A stretch of DNA of 42,627 nucleotides, from positions 1 to 42,627 of the forward strand of contig JAHLWS010000055.1 of NCBI GenBank assembly GCA_019057795.1, in the 5' to 3' direction. Every line of letters begins with the position of its first letter. Position 1 is the first letter of the stretch. The notes under the pieces were generated by a model, which was not told the DNA's origin, ran no database searches, and saw only the letters and a list, made by a program, of their open reading frames with translations. The stretch is from Promethearchaeota archaeon. Its GTDB lineage: Archaea; Asgardarchaeota; Lokiarchaeia; Sigyniarchaeales; SOKP01. Made by a program: the position numbers and the translations under genes. Shown piece by piece: positions 34,599 to 42,627 of the stretch.

Positions 34599-34863
34599 AA
34601 GAAAAAGAGGATTTACACAGGCAACCATTTCCTTATTATCCATTGATGCTAAAGATCTTAAAAAATTCTCAGAGTCTTTAGGTTATCAACAATCAGATTT
34701 AATAATATCGAGTGGTTTTGATGCTCCAATTAAATAGTAGAAATTCTTAAGAAAGAAAAGAGAAAAAACTAAAGAGAAGATTAAAGAAGACCTACTAGTC
34801 TATAATAGGGACGATTTAAAAAGAACGAAATTTATTTACGACCTATTAAAGGCAAAATCATAA
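34561..34863 (+). pseudogene. Overlapping small ORF continued past two stops
   Basis: An ATG at 34561 opens a 58-codon frame (to TAG 34735-34737) shifted by one base against the end of the upstream gene. It contains SLLSIDAKDLKKFSESLGY and ends SGFDAPIK. Two tandem TAG codons follow, then the same frame stays open for another 40 codons (KEDLLVYNRDDLKRTKFIYD) to TAA at 34861-34863. This looks like a small fifth operon gene whose 3' part has decayed, or a lost C-terminal extension of the upstream protein. The 58-residue product could still be made. Confidence 0.4.
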
Positions 34864-34939
34864 ATAGGCAAAAACACATGTTAAACTAATTTGTTAAAAT
34901 TAGATTTATGAAGTTAACTCATTTAAAGGTTTTTATGTA

Positions 34940-36979
34940 ATGTTAACAAAATATCGCGGATTTAAGATACCTGAGGAAGAAGTCTTAGTACTTTTAAAAT
35001 TTGAAGAATTGATTGGAAGTGATTTTTCGGATAAAAATTTTGTTGTTGGTCTGTATGATGGTGAACCCAGATCTGGGATTAGAAAATTATATCTCTCAGA
35101 TATGGGATTAAAGACAATTCCCCGCAGTATTGGAAATTTAAAATTTTTGAGAGTATTATCCCTTAGTAATAACGAAATAACAAAAATTCCTACTGAAATT
35201 GGTAATCTTGCTTCATTAGATTATCTTGACTTAGGAAAAAATTCTATAACCATAATACCAGAAAGTATTGGTAACCTAAAAAGCCTTAACACATTAATCT
35301 TAGAAGGGAATGCATTGAAAGTACTTCCTGAAAGTTTGGGGAATCTTAAGAAGCTAGTTTACTTATATCTTGACGGGAATGAATTGAAAACACTTCCTGA
35401 AAGTTTTGGGAAACTAGAGAATCTGGTTCACTTATATCTTAACGGAAAAAAATTAAAAACAATCCCAGAGAGTTTTGGAAGACTCAAAAATCTTTCAGTT
35501 TTGCAGCTTAATAGGAATAAAATATAAACACTTCCAGAGAGTTTTGGAAGACTCAAAAATCTTTCAGTTTTGCAGCTTAATAGGAATAAAATAAAAACTC
35601 TTCCAGAGAGTTTTACTAAACTCGAAAATCTTAAGAAATTGGAACTTTTCGAAAACGAACTATCAGAGCTCCCTCCTAACATTGGTTACCTTAGAAAACT
35701 TGAGAGTTTACTTATACGGCATAACAAATTAAAAATATTACCTGATTCTATTGGAGATTTAAAATATTTAACGCGTTTTCACTTAAGTGAAAATTATATA
35801 GAATCTCTCCCATCTAGTATAAATAATTTAAGGAATTTGAAATTCCTTGATTTAAGTTATAATCTACTCACTGATTTACCCAAACTTGATTCTGATAAGG
35901 ATCTTGAATTAAGAATAGATGGGAACTTTTGGTTAAACTTTACAGCAATTCCGAATTTATTTCCAGGAGAGAAATATGATAAGTATTCTGCTTCATTACA
36001 GAAGAGAAATTTAAGAGATTTGATTGCAGCTAAAGAATACTACTGGGATTTTATCTTAGAAAAATATTATGATACTATAATAAAACAAGATGCTGAAATA
36101 GATTGGGGATTTTCATTATTTCATATCAAAGAGGAAGAGTTCATAGATTTAACCGATGATGAGATCGTAGATGTAGTCCTATTGAACGATGAGATAACAC
36201 AGTATAGAGCAGTTTCTACGCAAACAAAGCCTTCAATACATCGCAAACATCCTAATCGTAAAAAAAATTATATAAGATTGTTATTGGTTGTCGAAGATGA
36301 TTCAAAGGATATTTCTATTGAATTTCTCTTTCCATTTATCAAGAATATTACAATTACAGTAACTACAAATCGAGGTGACATTATTCCAGTTGTTTTTACA
36401 GATTTTTATTTTAAAAAAACTTGTTGGGAAAAAAAAATTGCCTATCAAACTTCAAGTATTGTTAAATTTGATCAAGGATATAATCTTGAACCTTATGCAA
36501 GGTTAAGATTTTCTGATGTACAAGTTGAATATGAAGAAGAATTAATTCCAAAGACTGAAGGATCTAATATTCTTAACGAAAAATTAGATAGGGTGATCTT
36601 GTTTTTGGAAAATAAGTTTTCTAACGAATTGAGAGGTAAAGATAGTACTGGAAAAGATCAAGAAGAAGTAAAAGAAACTAAGGGAAAGATAATAGAACTT
36701 TCTAAGAGATTTGATAAAGCTTTTAGCGAGCCCCTATTTCCAGATGTCATTCTTAAAGTAGGAAATACATTATTTGGTTGGATTGGAAAACTATCTGAAT
36801 ATTTAATGGCTGGTATTGTCTTTGCTAGTGCTTTACCTTCCGTTTTACAATTTGTTCTTACACTTATTTGGGAAGAAATCCCCTTTTGGATAGAGCTCTT
36901 GACATATTTACCTCTTATCATTTTTATTATAATATATTTTCTGAAGTTCTTGATCCGTCATAGAATTCCTAAAATTTAA
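34940..36979 (+). pseudogene. LRR membrane protein interrupted by one in-frame stop
   Basis: A frame of 680 codons broken by a TAA at 35525-35527. Twelve leucine-rich repeats of 23 residues (LxxLxLxxNxLxxLPxxxGxLxx) are visible, and the stop lies in the seventh. Beyond the repeats is a non-LRR region with ENKFSNELRGKDS, and two membrane segments near the C-terminus (about 613-642 and 645-670, ending FLIRHRIPKI), so the LRRs face one side. Without the stop this is a normal receptor-like or scaffold protein. As given, either a 195-residue LRR fragment or an internally restarted second half would be made, unless the stop is a recent mutation, an assembly error or is read through. Confidence 0.7.
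35465..35602 (+). repeat. Two tandem 69-bp LRR units, 67 of 69 identical
   Basis: Copies 35465-35533 and 35534-35602 each encode one 23-residue LRR starting PESFGRLKN. They differ only in AAA versus TAA (the stop) and ACT versus ACA (silent). The near identity shows a very recent duplication, younger than the divergence of the other repeats. Confidence 0.9.
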
Positions 36980-37189
36980 TTGGACCAAAAATAGAAATTC
37001 GAGCAAAAATAAAAGGTTTTACTTAAATCGGACGAAAAATTTTTACCCACTTAGGATATAACGACAGTTTCTAATTTGACTAATATTAAAATTATGTTCA
37101 TAGATTATTAAAAAATGGAATGAGGATAACCATCCAATAAATTCAAGATTACCAACATTGTTAAGAAATTCAAGCACTTTGTATTCTAA

Positions 37190-37504
37190 TTAATCATTTA
37201 AAGATTTATTTTTTTTATTAATTGAATTTCGACTAACCTGAGACTTGTTTGGTTTAATTGTCGTATTAAAATCACTTTTTCTTATATCAATTTGATTACG
37301 CCTTCTAAGTTCATTTAAATACAATTTTATTTTATAGCTTAAGGCCCCACGTTTACCCTTTTGAAAATCTAAGTGAATTTTATTCCAGTTAAGTGTCTCC
37401 AAGAAGAAGAGAAATTTCTGAAGAAACATTTCGCTATTGAATCCACCCCAATCATAGATTAATCTTCGGATTGCATTACATTCATCAGAAATAAGTGAGA
37501 TCAT
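37190..37504 (-). CDS. Small basic protein of unknown function
   Basis: A 104-residue protein. The first 70 residues are helical and aromatic (IYDWGGFNSEMFLQKFLFFLETLNW); the C-terminal 30 are Lys/Asn/Ser-rich and basic. No family is recognised. A nucleic-acid-binding role is conceivable from charge only. It stands alone between the LRR gene and the nuclease-like gene, transcribed against the former. Confidence 0.4.
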   Translation of the reverse strand: MISLISDECNAIRRLIYDWGGFNSEMFLQKFLFFLETLNWNKIHLDFQKGKRGALSYKIKLYLNELRRRNQIDIRKSDFNTTIKPNKSQVSRNSINKKNKSLND

Positions 37505-37732
37505 TTGCTATAGCCTTATCTTTCTTCCAAAAAGGAATAAATTGAAGATCCATAATTAAGGTAAGCATAGACCTTTTTAAAGCTCGAGAAAATATGCTTT
37601 GTTAAGTTTAGTTTAAATATTAATTTTAAAAAAAAGAATGTAAATAACATAACCCAAAAAAAAAAATCCAAGTCATTAACGAAAACCTGAAAAATTAATT
37701 CGATTTGATTAGTTTAATATTTATATTTTTTT

Positions 37733-39025
37733 TCAATTGCTTACATTTGAATGGCTAACGCGATTACCTCCCGGGATATAAACATAAAGAATACCTCTTG
37801 AACTTTTATCATATTTTTCTCCTATCTGATATCCCCCTTTTTTAATTCTGGCTATAAAATAATTTTTAATGTCACTAAGTTGTTCTAAACCAATATCAGA
37901 AACATCTAAAACCACCAGAAAAGCGAATTTCTTAGTCAATGCAATAATTTCTGAATCACATTGAGCCGCAAACTCTTCATATGGGTTATAAATATTATTA
38001 GGTCTTTTCTTTAATAACTTGAACTCCAATAGAATCTCTTTTTTATATAGAAATTCAATGTTTCCGCGACCAATTTTAATTTCTGAAAAAGAGGAAAATT
38101 TTGATGGTTCTGCTAAATATTGCTTTATATAAGGATGAAAGTCTCTTACTTCATCTTGAAATTCCTTTGTTGTTTTCCATCCTTCAAGCATATTGATCTT
38201 TTCCCAAAAGTCATATAATTTAGATAAAACCTCATAGAATTCTTTAGTTGGTTTAACATCTATGTTTTTTGAGAAAAATTTCGTTATTTCTTTTTCAATT
38301 TCTACATATTTGGGTTCAAATTTCTTTCTCTGTATTTTTCTGACAACAAAATACCAATTTTTATATTTTTTATGAGAAATTATATACCCTATAAAAATGA
38401 AAGTAAAGGCCAAAAATATGATTCCGAGAAAACTAAGTAAATTACCAACGTTGTAAATATTCTTATCATATAAATTAATTATTTCATAGGAAATATCAAC
38501 ATTTAATCCGTAATTGAATTGAGTTAGGGTATATTGAGTATTATTATTTATTAATTCTCCATGAAAAATTATGAGATACCATTTTCCTGTAAGATCTCTT
38601 TTATTATCTGAAAAATAACTTAATGGAATATCTAAATCATCAACTATCATTATATTATCATGACAGTTTAGAAAAAAATAATATGGCTCCTCTAATACTG
38701 TAAAAACAAAAAATCCATATTCATTTATAAAGGAAGGAATAGCACTTAATAAAATAGAAAGTTTTTCATAAGCTATGTTAGAATTTTGACTTAAGGTAAT
38801 TTTGAATTTGAACCATTTCATTTTTTCTCCTTTTTTACCAACTTCTATTTGGGAAAATATCTGTGAATCATCAATATCAATATTGTATTTATTTTCGCAT
38901 ATAGATGTCTGATAGTATGATAATTGACCTGAATTGGGTGTTGTTGTTAAATACCCAATGGTTAAAAATATTCCGCTACAAAAAGTTAAGATTATTAGAC
39001 AAATTAAGAATCTAGAAAGTCTCAT
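37733..39025 (-). CDS. Membrane-anchored protein with PD-(D/E)XK-like nuclease domain
   Basis: A 430-residue protein. An N-terminal membrane segment or signal (6-26), an extracytoplasmic beta-rich domain (30-190), and a second membrane segment (197-217) lead to a basic stretch and a cytosolic domain. In the latter, GNIEFLYKKEILLEFKLLKK gives E324, E334 and K336, the D/E-(x)n-E-x-K arrangement of PD-(D/E)XK nucleases, and a following helix and strand (FAFLVVLDVSD) fit that fold. It lies in the accessory region with the caspase operon and may defend against DNA entering the cell; this is inference. Two-TM topology is from hydrophobicity only. Confidence 0.55.
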   Translation of the reverse strand: MRLSRFLICLIILTFCSGIFLTIGYLTTTPNSGQLSYYQTSICENKYNIDIDDSQIFSQIEVGKKGEKMKWFKFKITLSQNSNIAYEKLSILLSAIPSFINEYGFFVFTVLEEPYYFFLNCHDNIMIVDDLDIPLSYFSDNKRDLTGKWYLIIFHGELINNNTQYTLTQFNYGLNVDISYEIINLYDKNIYNVGNLLSFLGIIFLAFTFIFIGYIISHKKYKNWYFVVRKIQRKKFEPKYVEIEKEITKFFSKNIDVKPTKEFYEVLSKLYDFWEKINMLEGWKTTKEFQDEVRDFHPYIKQYLAEPSKFSSFSEIKIGRGNIEFLYKKEILLEFKLLKKRPNNIYNPYEEFAAQCDSEIIALTKKFAFLVVLDVSDIGLEQLSDIKNYFIARIKKGGYQIGEKYDKSSRGILYVYIPGGNRVSHSNVSN

Positions 39026-39169
39026 TCTTATAAACTTGAAATAGATAAATTTTTTCGCTTTTATCTATGAAAACAATGTTTGAATATAATGTTATTTATC
39101 AATCCTCTATTAACTTTGATATAAGAATTATATCTAATTTAGTATTTAATAATAGACAAAAGTGAATAA

Positions 39170-39289
39170 AATGAAACAAATTACAAAAAGAAAAGTAATT
39201 ATAATAGTCCAAGATACGATGTATTATTACTTTTAGGAATTGTATCAACTATAGCTGTAATAATCGTCAAAAAAAGGTTAAATCATTAA
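39170..39289 (+). pseudogene. Orphan C-terminal membrane anchor fragment
   Basis: A frame open after a TAA at 39167-39169 has no start codon but reads YDVLLLLGIVSTIAVIIVKK near its end and stops after RLNH. This is the pattern of the C-terminal anchor of archaeal surface proteins (short polar lead, hydrophobic helix, basic tail). The body of the gene is absent upstream, so it is probably a remnant. The remaining parts of 39026-39341 hold nothing I can recognise. Confidence 0.35.
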
Positions 39290-39341
39290 AATTAAATTTT
39301 ATTATAATCTTTATTTTTGGGTGGATACAAAATTCAGTGAA

Positions 39342-39590
39342 TTAGAATTGAAAATTCAAGACGTTGCTAAAATATCGTTTAAATATCATATATAGATCAT
39401 TAACTAATGTTTCTTTTTGTCTATTATCTAACAAGCTTGATTTTATAGAATTAAGTAGTTTTTTTTTTATTATAGCACAATCTGAAACATCAGATTTTAT
39501 CCTAAAACTATCCGGCAGGCAACATCCATTACTTTTGCTATATCCGTCATGTATAGTGAAAATTCCTGATCCGAGCAATCTGTAATCCAA
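39342..39590 (-). pseudogene. Possible displaced C-terminus of the phospholipase-like gene
   Basis: An 82-codon frame overlaps the last 94 bases of the phospholipase-like gene in another frame. Its non-overlapping part reads DCAIIKKKLLNSIKSSLLDN and VNDLYMIFKRYFSNVL, helical and protein-like. A single-base indel around 39497-39510 would join both frames into a protein about 50 residues longer. It could be an independent short gene, or the product of a real frameshift or sequence error. Confidence 0.35.
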
Positions 39591-40210
39591 TCAAGGAGTT
39601 TCTTCTCGCTTTTAGCCCGTAATTCATCCATTTCTTCGCTAAATATTTCTAAATCTACGAAAGATATGCTATTTTCCTTAAATTTGATAATATTGTCTTT
39701 AATAATAGAATCGTTTTGCTGCCAACGTTCTTCGCATATCTCTTCAAACTTGTCATGATCTGCTTTGAACTTGACAAGATTAAAAAGTCTGTCTAATATA
39801 GCCCAAAAAATCTCACCACCATTTTCAGACTCCTTATTAAATATATCACTTTTTGAGTCCAAAATATATTTAGACATTGTATCTGAAGAATGGTATGGCG
39901 TTGCCCAATCCGTAATAAAATGAAAAACCCATCCGAGCCAACGAGACCAAGACTGATCACCAGAATTATAAGCTTCAGAGGTTTTATTAATATATTGGAT
40001 CGACAATTCCTTTGCTTTAGCAGTATGGTCAGCAAACCATCTGATTGAGGTCGTTATCGCTTCGAGCATACCCTTGCGTAAGCCCTCTCTATTTATTTCG
40101 TCTGGTTCTACTGATGAAGACTCGAGTATTTGCAAGTTATCGGAATCTATAGCATGAGATCCGTATAATCCTACTAATCGAGCTAAACCTTTATGTGTGA
40201 TCTCTCTCAA
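39497..40210 (-). CDS. Zinc phospholipase C-like protein
   Basis: A 237-residue, mostly helical protein. SRWLGWVFHFITDWATPYH (H97, D101, H107) matches the LG-x-x-x-H-x-x-x-D-x-x-x-P-x-H segment of zinc-dependent phospholipase C and S1/P1-type enzymes, where it binds zinc. There is no signal peptide, although relatives are usually secreted, so it may be cytosolic. A membrane-lipid target is inferred from family only. The frame ends at 39497, but a second minus-strand frame stays open beyond it (see 39342-39590), and a frameshift may have cut the C-terminus. Confidence 0.6.
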   Translation of the reverse strand: MREITHKGLARLVGLYGSHAIDSDNLQILESSSVEPDEINREGLRKGMLEAITTSIRWFADHTAKAKELSIQYINKTSEAYNSGDQSWSRWLGWVFHFITDWATPYHSSDTMSKYILDSKSDIFNKESENGGEIFWAILDRLFNLVKFKADHDKFEEICEERWQQNDSIIKDNIIKFKENSISFVDLEIFSEEMDELRAKSEKKLLDWITDCSDQEFSLYMTDIAKVMDVACRIVLG

Positions 40211-40429
40211 TTTACATCTTTTTTATGCATTTTATTGCCTTGAATTAAATTCTAGATTTTAGAATTTTGTTAATTAAAATAACATTATAATCTTTATTAA
40301 ATTGTCTTTAGCAAATCTTAGAAGAAATATTAAAATTAAACTTGTATCAACCTACGAAATGTAAAAATAGTTTATGTAAGAAATAAGCAATACATATATA
40401 ACTGATCTCGATAGTCTTCTCTTTTTTAT

Positions 40430-40865
40430 TAAAAGTTTATGCTGAAAAAGAGGAAAAGAATGTCATAATTATAAAAGGTCATAATAAAGCACGAATGCTC
40501 CCTAATGGAGAAGTGGGGTTATTAAATGGCCATGACCTGTATTGGTTATTGTGAAAAATCTATTAAATTTTTAAATGAGGAGAAATTAAGATGCAAGTTC
40601 TGCTACTGCAAATAATGTTGGTGATATTACAAATGATTTCTTAAGATTATATTATTTAGTAGAAAACACTAAAAAGAATATAGATATTGAACGCTATAAT
40701 GAGAGATTTAGATTTTCTGTTAGATTTTAAACCAAATAACGATAATGGGATAATCGAGATTGAGAGCTTCGATATTAGCCCTCGAAAGAGAAAAAAATCT
40801 CTGATTTGTATAAAGAGCTTCTTAGAGTTAGAGTATAAAAGCGATTACGAGATTCATTCATGATT
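40430..40865 (+). pseudogene. Decayed coding fragments including a zinc-binding remnant
   Basis: The stretch holds several short coding-like frames that are not joined. One at 40526-40615 starts ATG and reads MTCIGYCEKSIKF then RCKFCYC, a Cys-pair pattern of small archaeal zinc proteins. An earlier one reads RMLPNGEVGLLNGHDLYWLL before a TGA. A later one reads NDFLRLYYLVENTKKNIDIE before a TAA, and another begins at ATG in a shifted frame. No complete gene is left. It appears to be a graveyard of one or two genes. Confidence 0.35.
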
Positions 40866-40960
40866 TAAACAATTCGGCAATTCTGTTTTTAGCTTGACTA
40901 CTTGCTACCGTTGATGGTAGCTAAGGAAATTTTCTCAATACCATTTATAAGTATGCTAAA

Positions 40961-41221
40961 TTACCTAAAAAAAATACCTAAAATTAATCCTAAAATTAAT
41001 CCTACAATTAAAGTTGGAATTGTAGCCCATAAACCTTTCTTTATAAAAACTACTCTTTTATTCCAAATTTCATCTTGTTTCTTAAGACATTCATCAAAAA
41101 ATTTCATCCCTATTGGTAAACTAAACCCTACAACCTTATAAGCCTTAATTAGACATTTTTTATATTTTATTCTTTTTTTAAAAAAACCCCAATCTTTTGG
41201 AACATATATTTTTTTCTTCAT
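40961..41221 (-). CDS. Small tail-anchored basic protein
   Basis: An 86-residue protein with a strongly basic N-terminal part (KKRIKYKKCLIKAYK) and one hydrophobic helix at the end (about 66-84, TLIVGLILGLILGIF). No family is recognised. The glycine-spaced helix could pack against others. It has no clear operon partner. Confidence 0.4.
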   Translation of the reverse strand: MKKKIYVPKDWGFFKKRIKYKKCLIKAYKVVGFSLPIGMKFFDECLKKQDEIWNKRVVFIKKGLWATIPTLIVGLILGLILGIFFR

Positions 41222-41362
41222 AGTCTTATTTGAGGACAGAATATTAAAAAATTTTTGCTCTCTCTAACAACATCATGTTTTTATAAAATCATCATTTTAA
41301 GCTATTTCTAACCCGTTTTTTAACTGATTTTATAGACGATTATTAAATTTTCGCTGAAATAA

Positions 41363-41557
41363 TTAAAAAAAGTAATAAAAAATTCTTTTGGGGAGATAGA
41401 AAAAAGGAGGGTACTCATTAAGAATTGGGGTGCTTATATCATTAAACAGAGACATATCCCAATTCCCTCTCTTACGCAAACCTATCTTCACCCGAAATGG
41501 ACGGAGGAGGAATGTGAACAATTCGCCACGAACTGCCGTGAGCAATTAAAAGATTAA
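41363..41557 (+). pseudogene. Coding-like C-terminal fragment after an AAGGAGG site
   Basis: The frame is open from 41363 to TAA at 41555-41557. It reads IKNWGAYIIKQRHIPIPSLT, then LHPKWTEEECEQFATNCREQ. It has no ATG, GTG or TTG start, though a strong AAGGAGG lies just before an ATT at 41417. The amino-acid pattern looks real, so it is probably the 3' end of a broken gene or, less likely, an ATT-started 46-residue protein. The antisense frame covering the same bases appears to be a shadow. Confidence 0.35.
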
Positions 41558-41738
41558 AATATATCCTTAAATGAGATTAGAATAAATACAAATTCATATA
41601 TCTAAAAAAAAAGTAGGATAGAACTGAAATTTATAGAATTTAATCGAAGAGAGATTATTATTCGATTCGCGAATAATAAATTAATTAAAAAACCATTCAC
41701 TTCAAGCTGTTATGCTTTATCTTTCATAAATTAAAGAG

Positions 41739-42029
41739 ATGACCGAAGAAATATATAATTTAATAATGGATTTTTCTCTGCGGATGTATTACCAACTTAT
41801 GAAACCCTATTCTGATGGTGAACGGCTAGTTATAAAAAAATTGTGTTCTGAATTATATCAAGTTAATCTTGAAGAATTCCTTCCAAAAGATGAAAAAAAA
41901 GCATTTTTGGAGCTAGAAAATAAAATTACCCATGAAGATTTACAATTGATGTTAGCCGACCAAGAAAAAACTAAAAAACTTCAAAAATCTCAGAAACAAA
42001 TAGCAAAAATTTTATCTTATTTTAGGTAA
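41739..42029 (+). CDS. Small helical protein of unknown function
   Basis: A 96-residue, fully helical, charged protein (DFSLRMYYQLMKPYSDGERL, LELENKITHEDLQLML) with a basic C-terminus. No family is recognised. AAAGAG lies a few bases before the ATG. It precedes the partial gene at 42124 on the same strand, with an intervening promoter. Confidence 0.45.
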   Translation: MTEEIYNLIMDFSLRMYYQLMKPYSDGERLVIKKLCSELYQVNLEEFLPKDEKKAFLELENKITHEDLQLMLADQEKTKKLQKSQKQIAKILSYFR

Positions 42030-42077
42030 AAAGTGAACAAATATTAAGATCTCATAATCACATGAGTTTTAGCAAAA

Positions 42078-42085
42078 TTTAAATA
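42078..42085 (+). promoter_or_regulatory. TATA box of the last gene
   Basis: AGCAAAA followed by TTTAAATA, with a GGGGTG ribosome site at about 42111-42116 and ATG at 42124. Confidence 0.45.
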
Positions 42086-42123
42086 GTTAAATTGATATAA
42101 TAATTTTAGGGGTGCCAATATAA

Positions 42124-42627
42124 ATGAAAATCAAGTCCAACAAAATTAATTATTCTCCTTTTTTACACGGAAACCAGGTATTCTATAAGTGTGAAATTAA
42201 GGAGAATAAATTTGAGTGGCTTAATATAATAGAAACTGAAGGAAATGGAATTATACAAAAAGTTTATGTTGATTCTTTTATTAAAAAGGTTTCCATAGAA
42301 GATATAGCTCAAATGGTAGTTGCGAATGGGGAAAATTCAGTTTCTTTTATGGAAAACAGCGAAAAAAAGTTTATAGTGAATTATACTATTCAAACTAATT
42401 CAAATATTCTTGATAATGCAATTTTTGTCATAATAAAACTTATATCGAATATTCTCTATGCTGAAGTAGCTAAATATAAAAAGTTAATAATTTACGACCA
42501 TTTAAAGAAAGAAGTTTGTTCTTATACAAACGACCTGAAAAATTTCATAAAGAACTCAACTACACATATATTAGCCGTGTGGAGATATCAAGATGAAACC
42601 CTAGAAATAATTGGAAATGAAATTATG
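42124..42627 (+). CDS. Partial protein of unknown function, runs off the window
   Basis: The first 168 codons are present and the frame is open at the window end. The sequence is soluble and alternates strands and helices (HGNQVFYKCEIKENKFEW, VYVDSFIKKVSIEDIAQMVV, LAVWRYQDETLEIIGNEI). No motif or family is recognised. It starts at an ATG preceded by a GGGGTG site and a good TATA box, so it is probably a genuine gene that continues outside. Confidence 0.55.
   Translation, partial: MKIKSNKINYSPFLHGNQVFYKCEIKENKFEWLNIIETEGNGIIQKVYVDSFIKKVSIEDIAQMVVANGENSVSFMENSEKKFIVNYTIQTNSNILDNAIFVIIKLISNILYAEVAKYKKLIIYDHLKKEVCSYTNDLKNFIKNSTTHILAVWRYQDETLEIIGNEIM

Noticed and set aside
41363..41545. Minus-strand 60-residue ORF
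   Set aside because: The opposite strand reads more like protein (LHPKWTEEECEQF), so this is a shadow.
1..42627. CRISPR arrays, tRNA or rRNA genes, insertion sequences
   Set aside because: I saw no regular direct-repeat and spacer series, no cloverleaf with a T-arm consensus, and no transposase frame. A dedicated tRNA and covariance-model scan would be decisive.

Overview
The window reads as chromosomal DNA of an Asgard archaeon, most likely Lokiarchaeia-like. Genes are AT-rich, with archaeal BRE/TATA promoters, short or absent leaders and T-tract terminators. Archaeal information genes (histone, TFB, proteasome beta) sit beside eukaryote-type genes: a two-domain gelsolin, a Ras/Rab-like GTPase with its own N-terminal domain, a longin-like protein, a C4HC3 RING/PHD-type protein with a long coiled-coil body, leucine-rich repeat proteins and a DUF106/EMC3-type membrane protein. 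The taxon call is inference from gene content; no rRNA or tRNA gene was recognised.

Layout. 1-6.2 kb: a truncated secreted-repeat protein, 6-phospho-3-hexuloisomerase, histone, a proteasome beta subunit lacking the catalytic Thr1, the C4HC3 coiled-coil protein and a zinc-ribbon protein. 6.4-12.1 kb: a LysE-type exporter, a tail-anchored protein of 40-residue Trp repeats, a small membrane protein, a PLP aminotransferase, gelsolin plus zinc ribbon, and a 425-residue coiled coil. 12.4-17.7 kb, all minus strand: M48 membrane protease, GtrA-like protein, DUF106/EMC3-like protein, radical SAM enzyme, a small coiled-coil protein with a zinc ribbon of the gelsolin type, a two-TM protein and a dual-specificity phosphatase. 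17.8-21 kb: a three-gene glycerol-3-phosphate dehydrogenase operon. 21.1-25.6 kb: two small minus-strand genes (one longin-like), an FMN nitronate-monooxygenase-type enzyme, a LarA-type protein and the GTPase. 26-27.9 kb: TFB and a WGHCSN-domain/LRR protein.

From 28 kb the window becomes accessory. A degenerate Orc1/Cdc6-like ATPase faces away from a compact plus-strand operon at 30.1-34.7 kb: caspase-like protease, a 441-residue partner overlapping it by 4 bp, an MBL-fold hydrolase, an uncharacterised 252-residue protein and an overlapping 58-codon ORF. Next is a 12-repeat LRR membrane protein interrupted by one in-frame stop inside a nearly perfect 69-bp duplication. Further on are a membrane-anchored PD-(D/E)XK-like protein, a zinc phospholipase-C-like protein with a probable 3' frameshift, several decayed coding fragments and small unknown genes. 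The last gene runs off the end.

The best candidate for an undescribed system is the caspase / partner / MBL / unknown operon, which resembles a protease-plus-MBL conflict module without an obvious STAND sensor. A second theme is a possible protein-quality-control pair: a Thr1-less beta subunit beside a C4HC3 protein.
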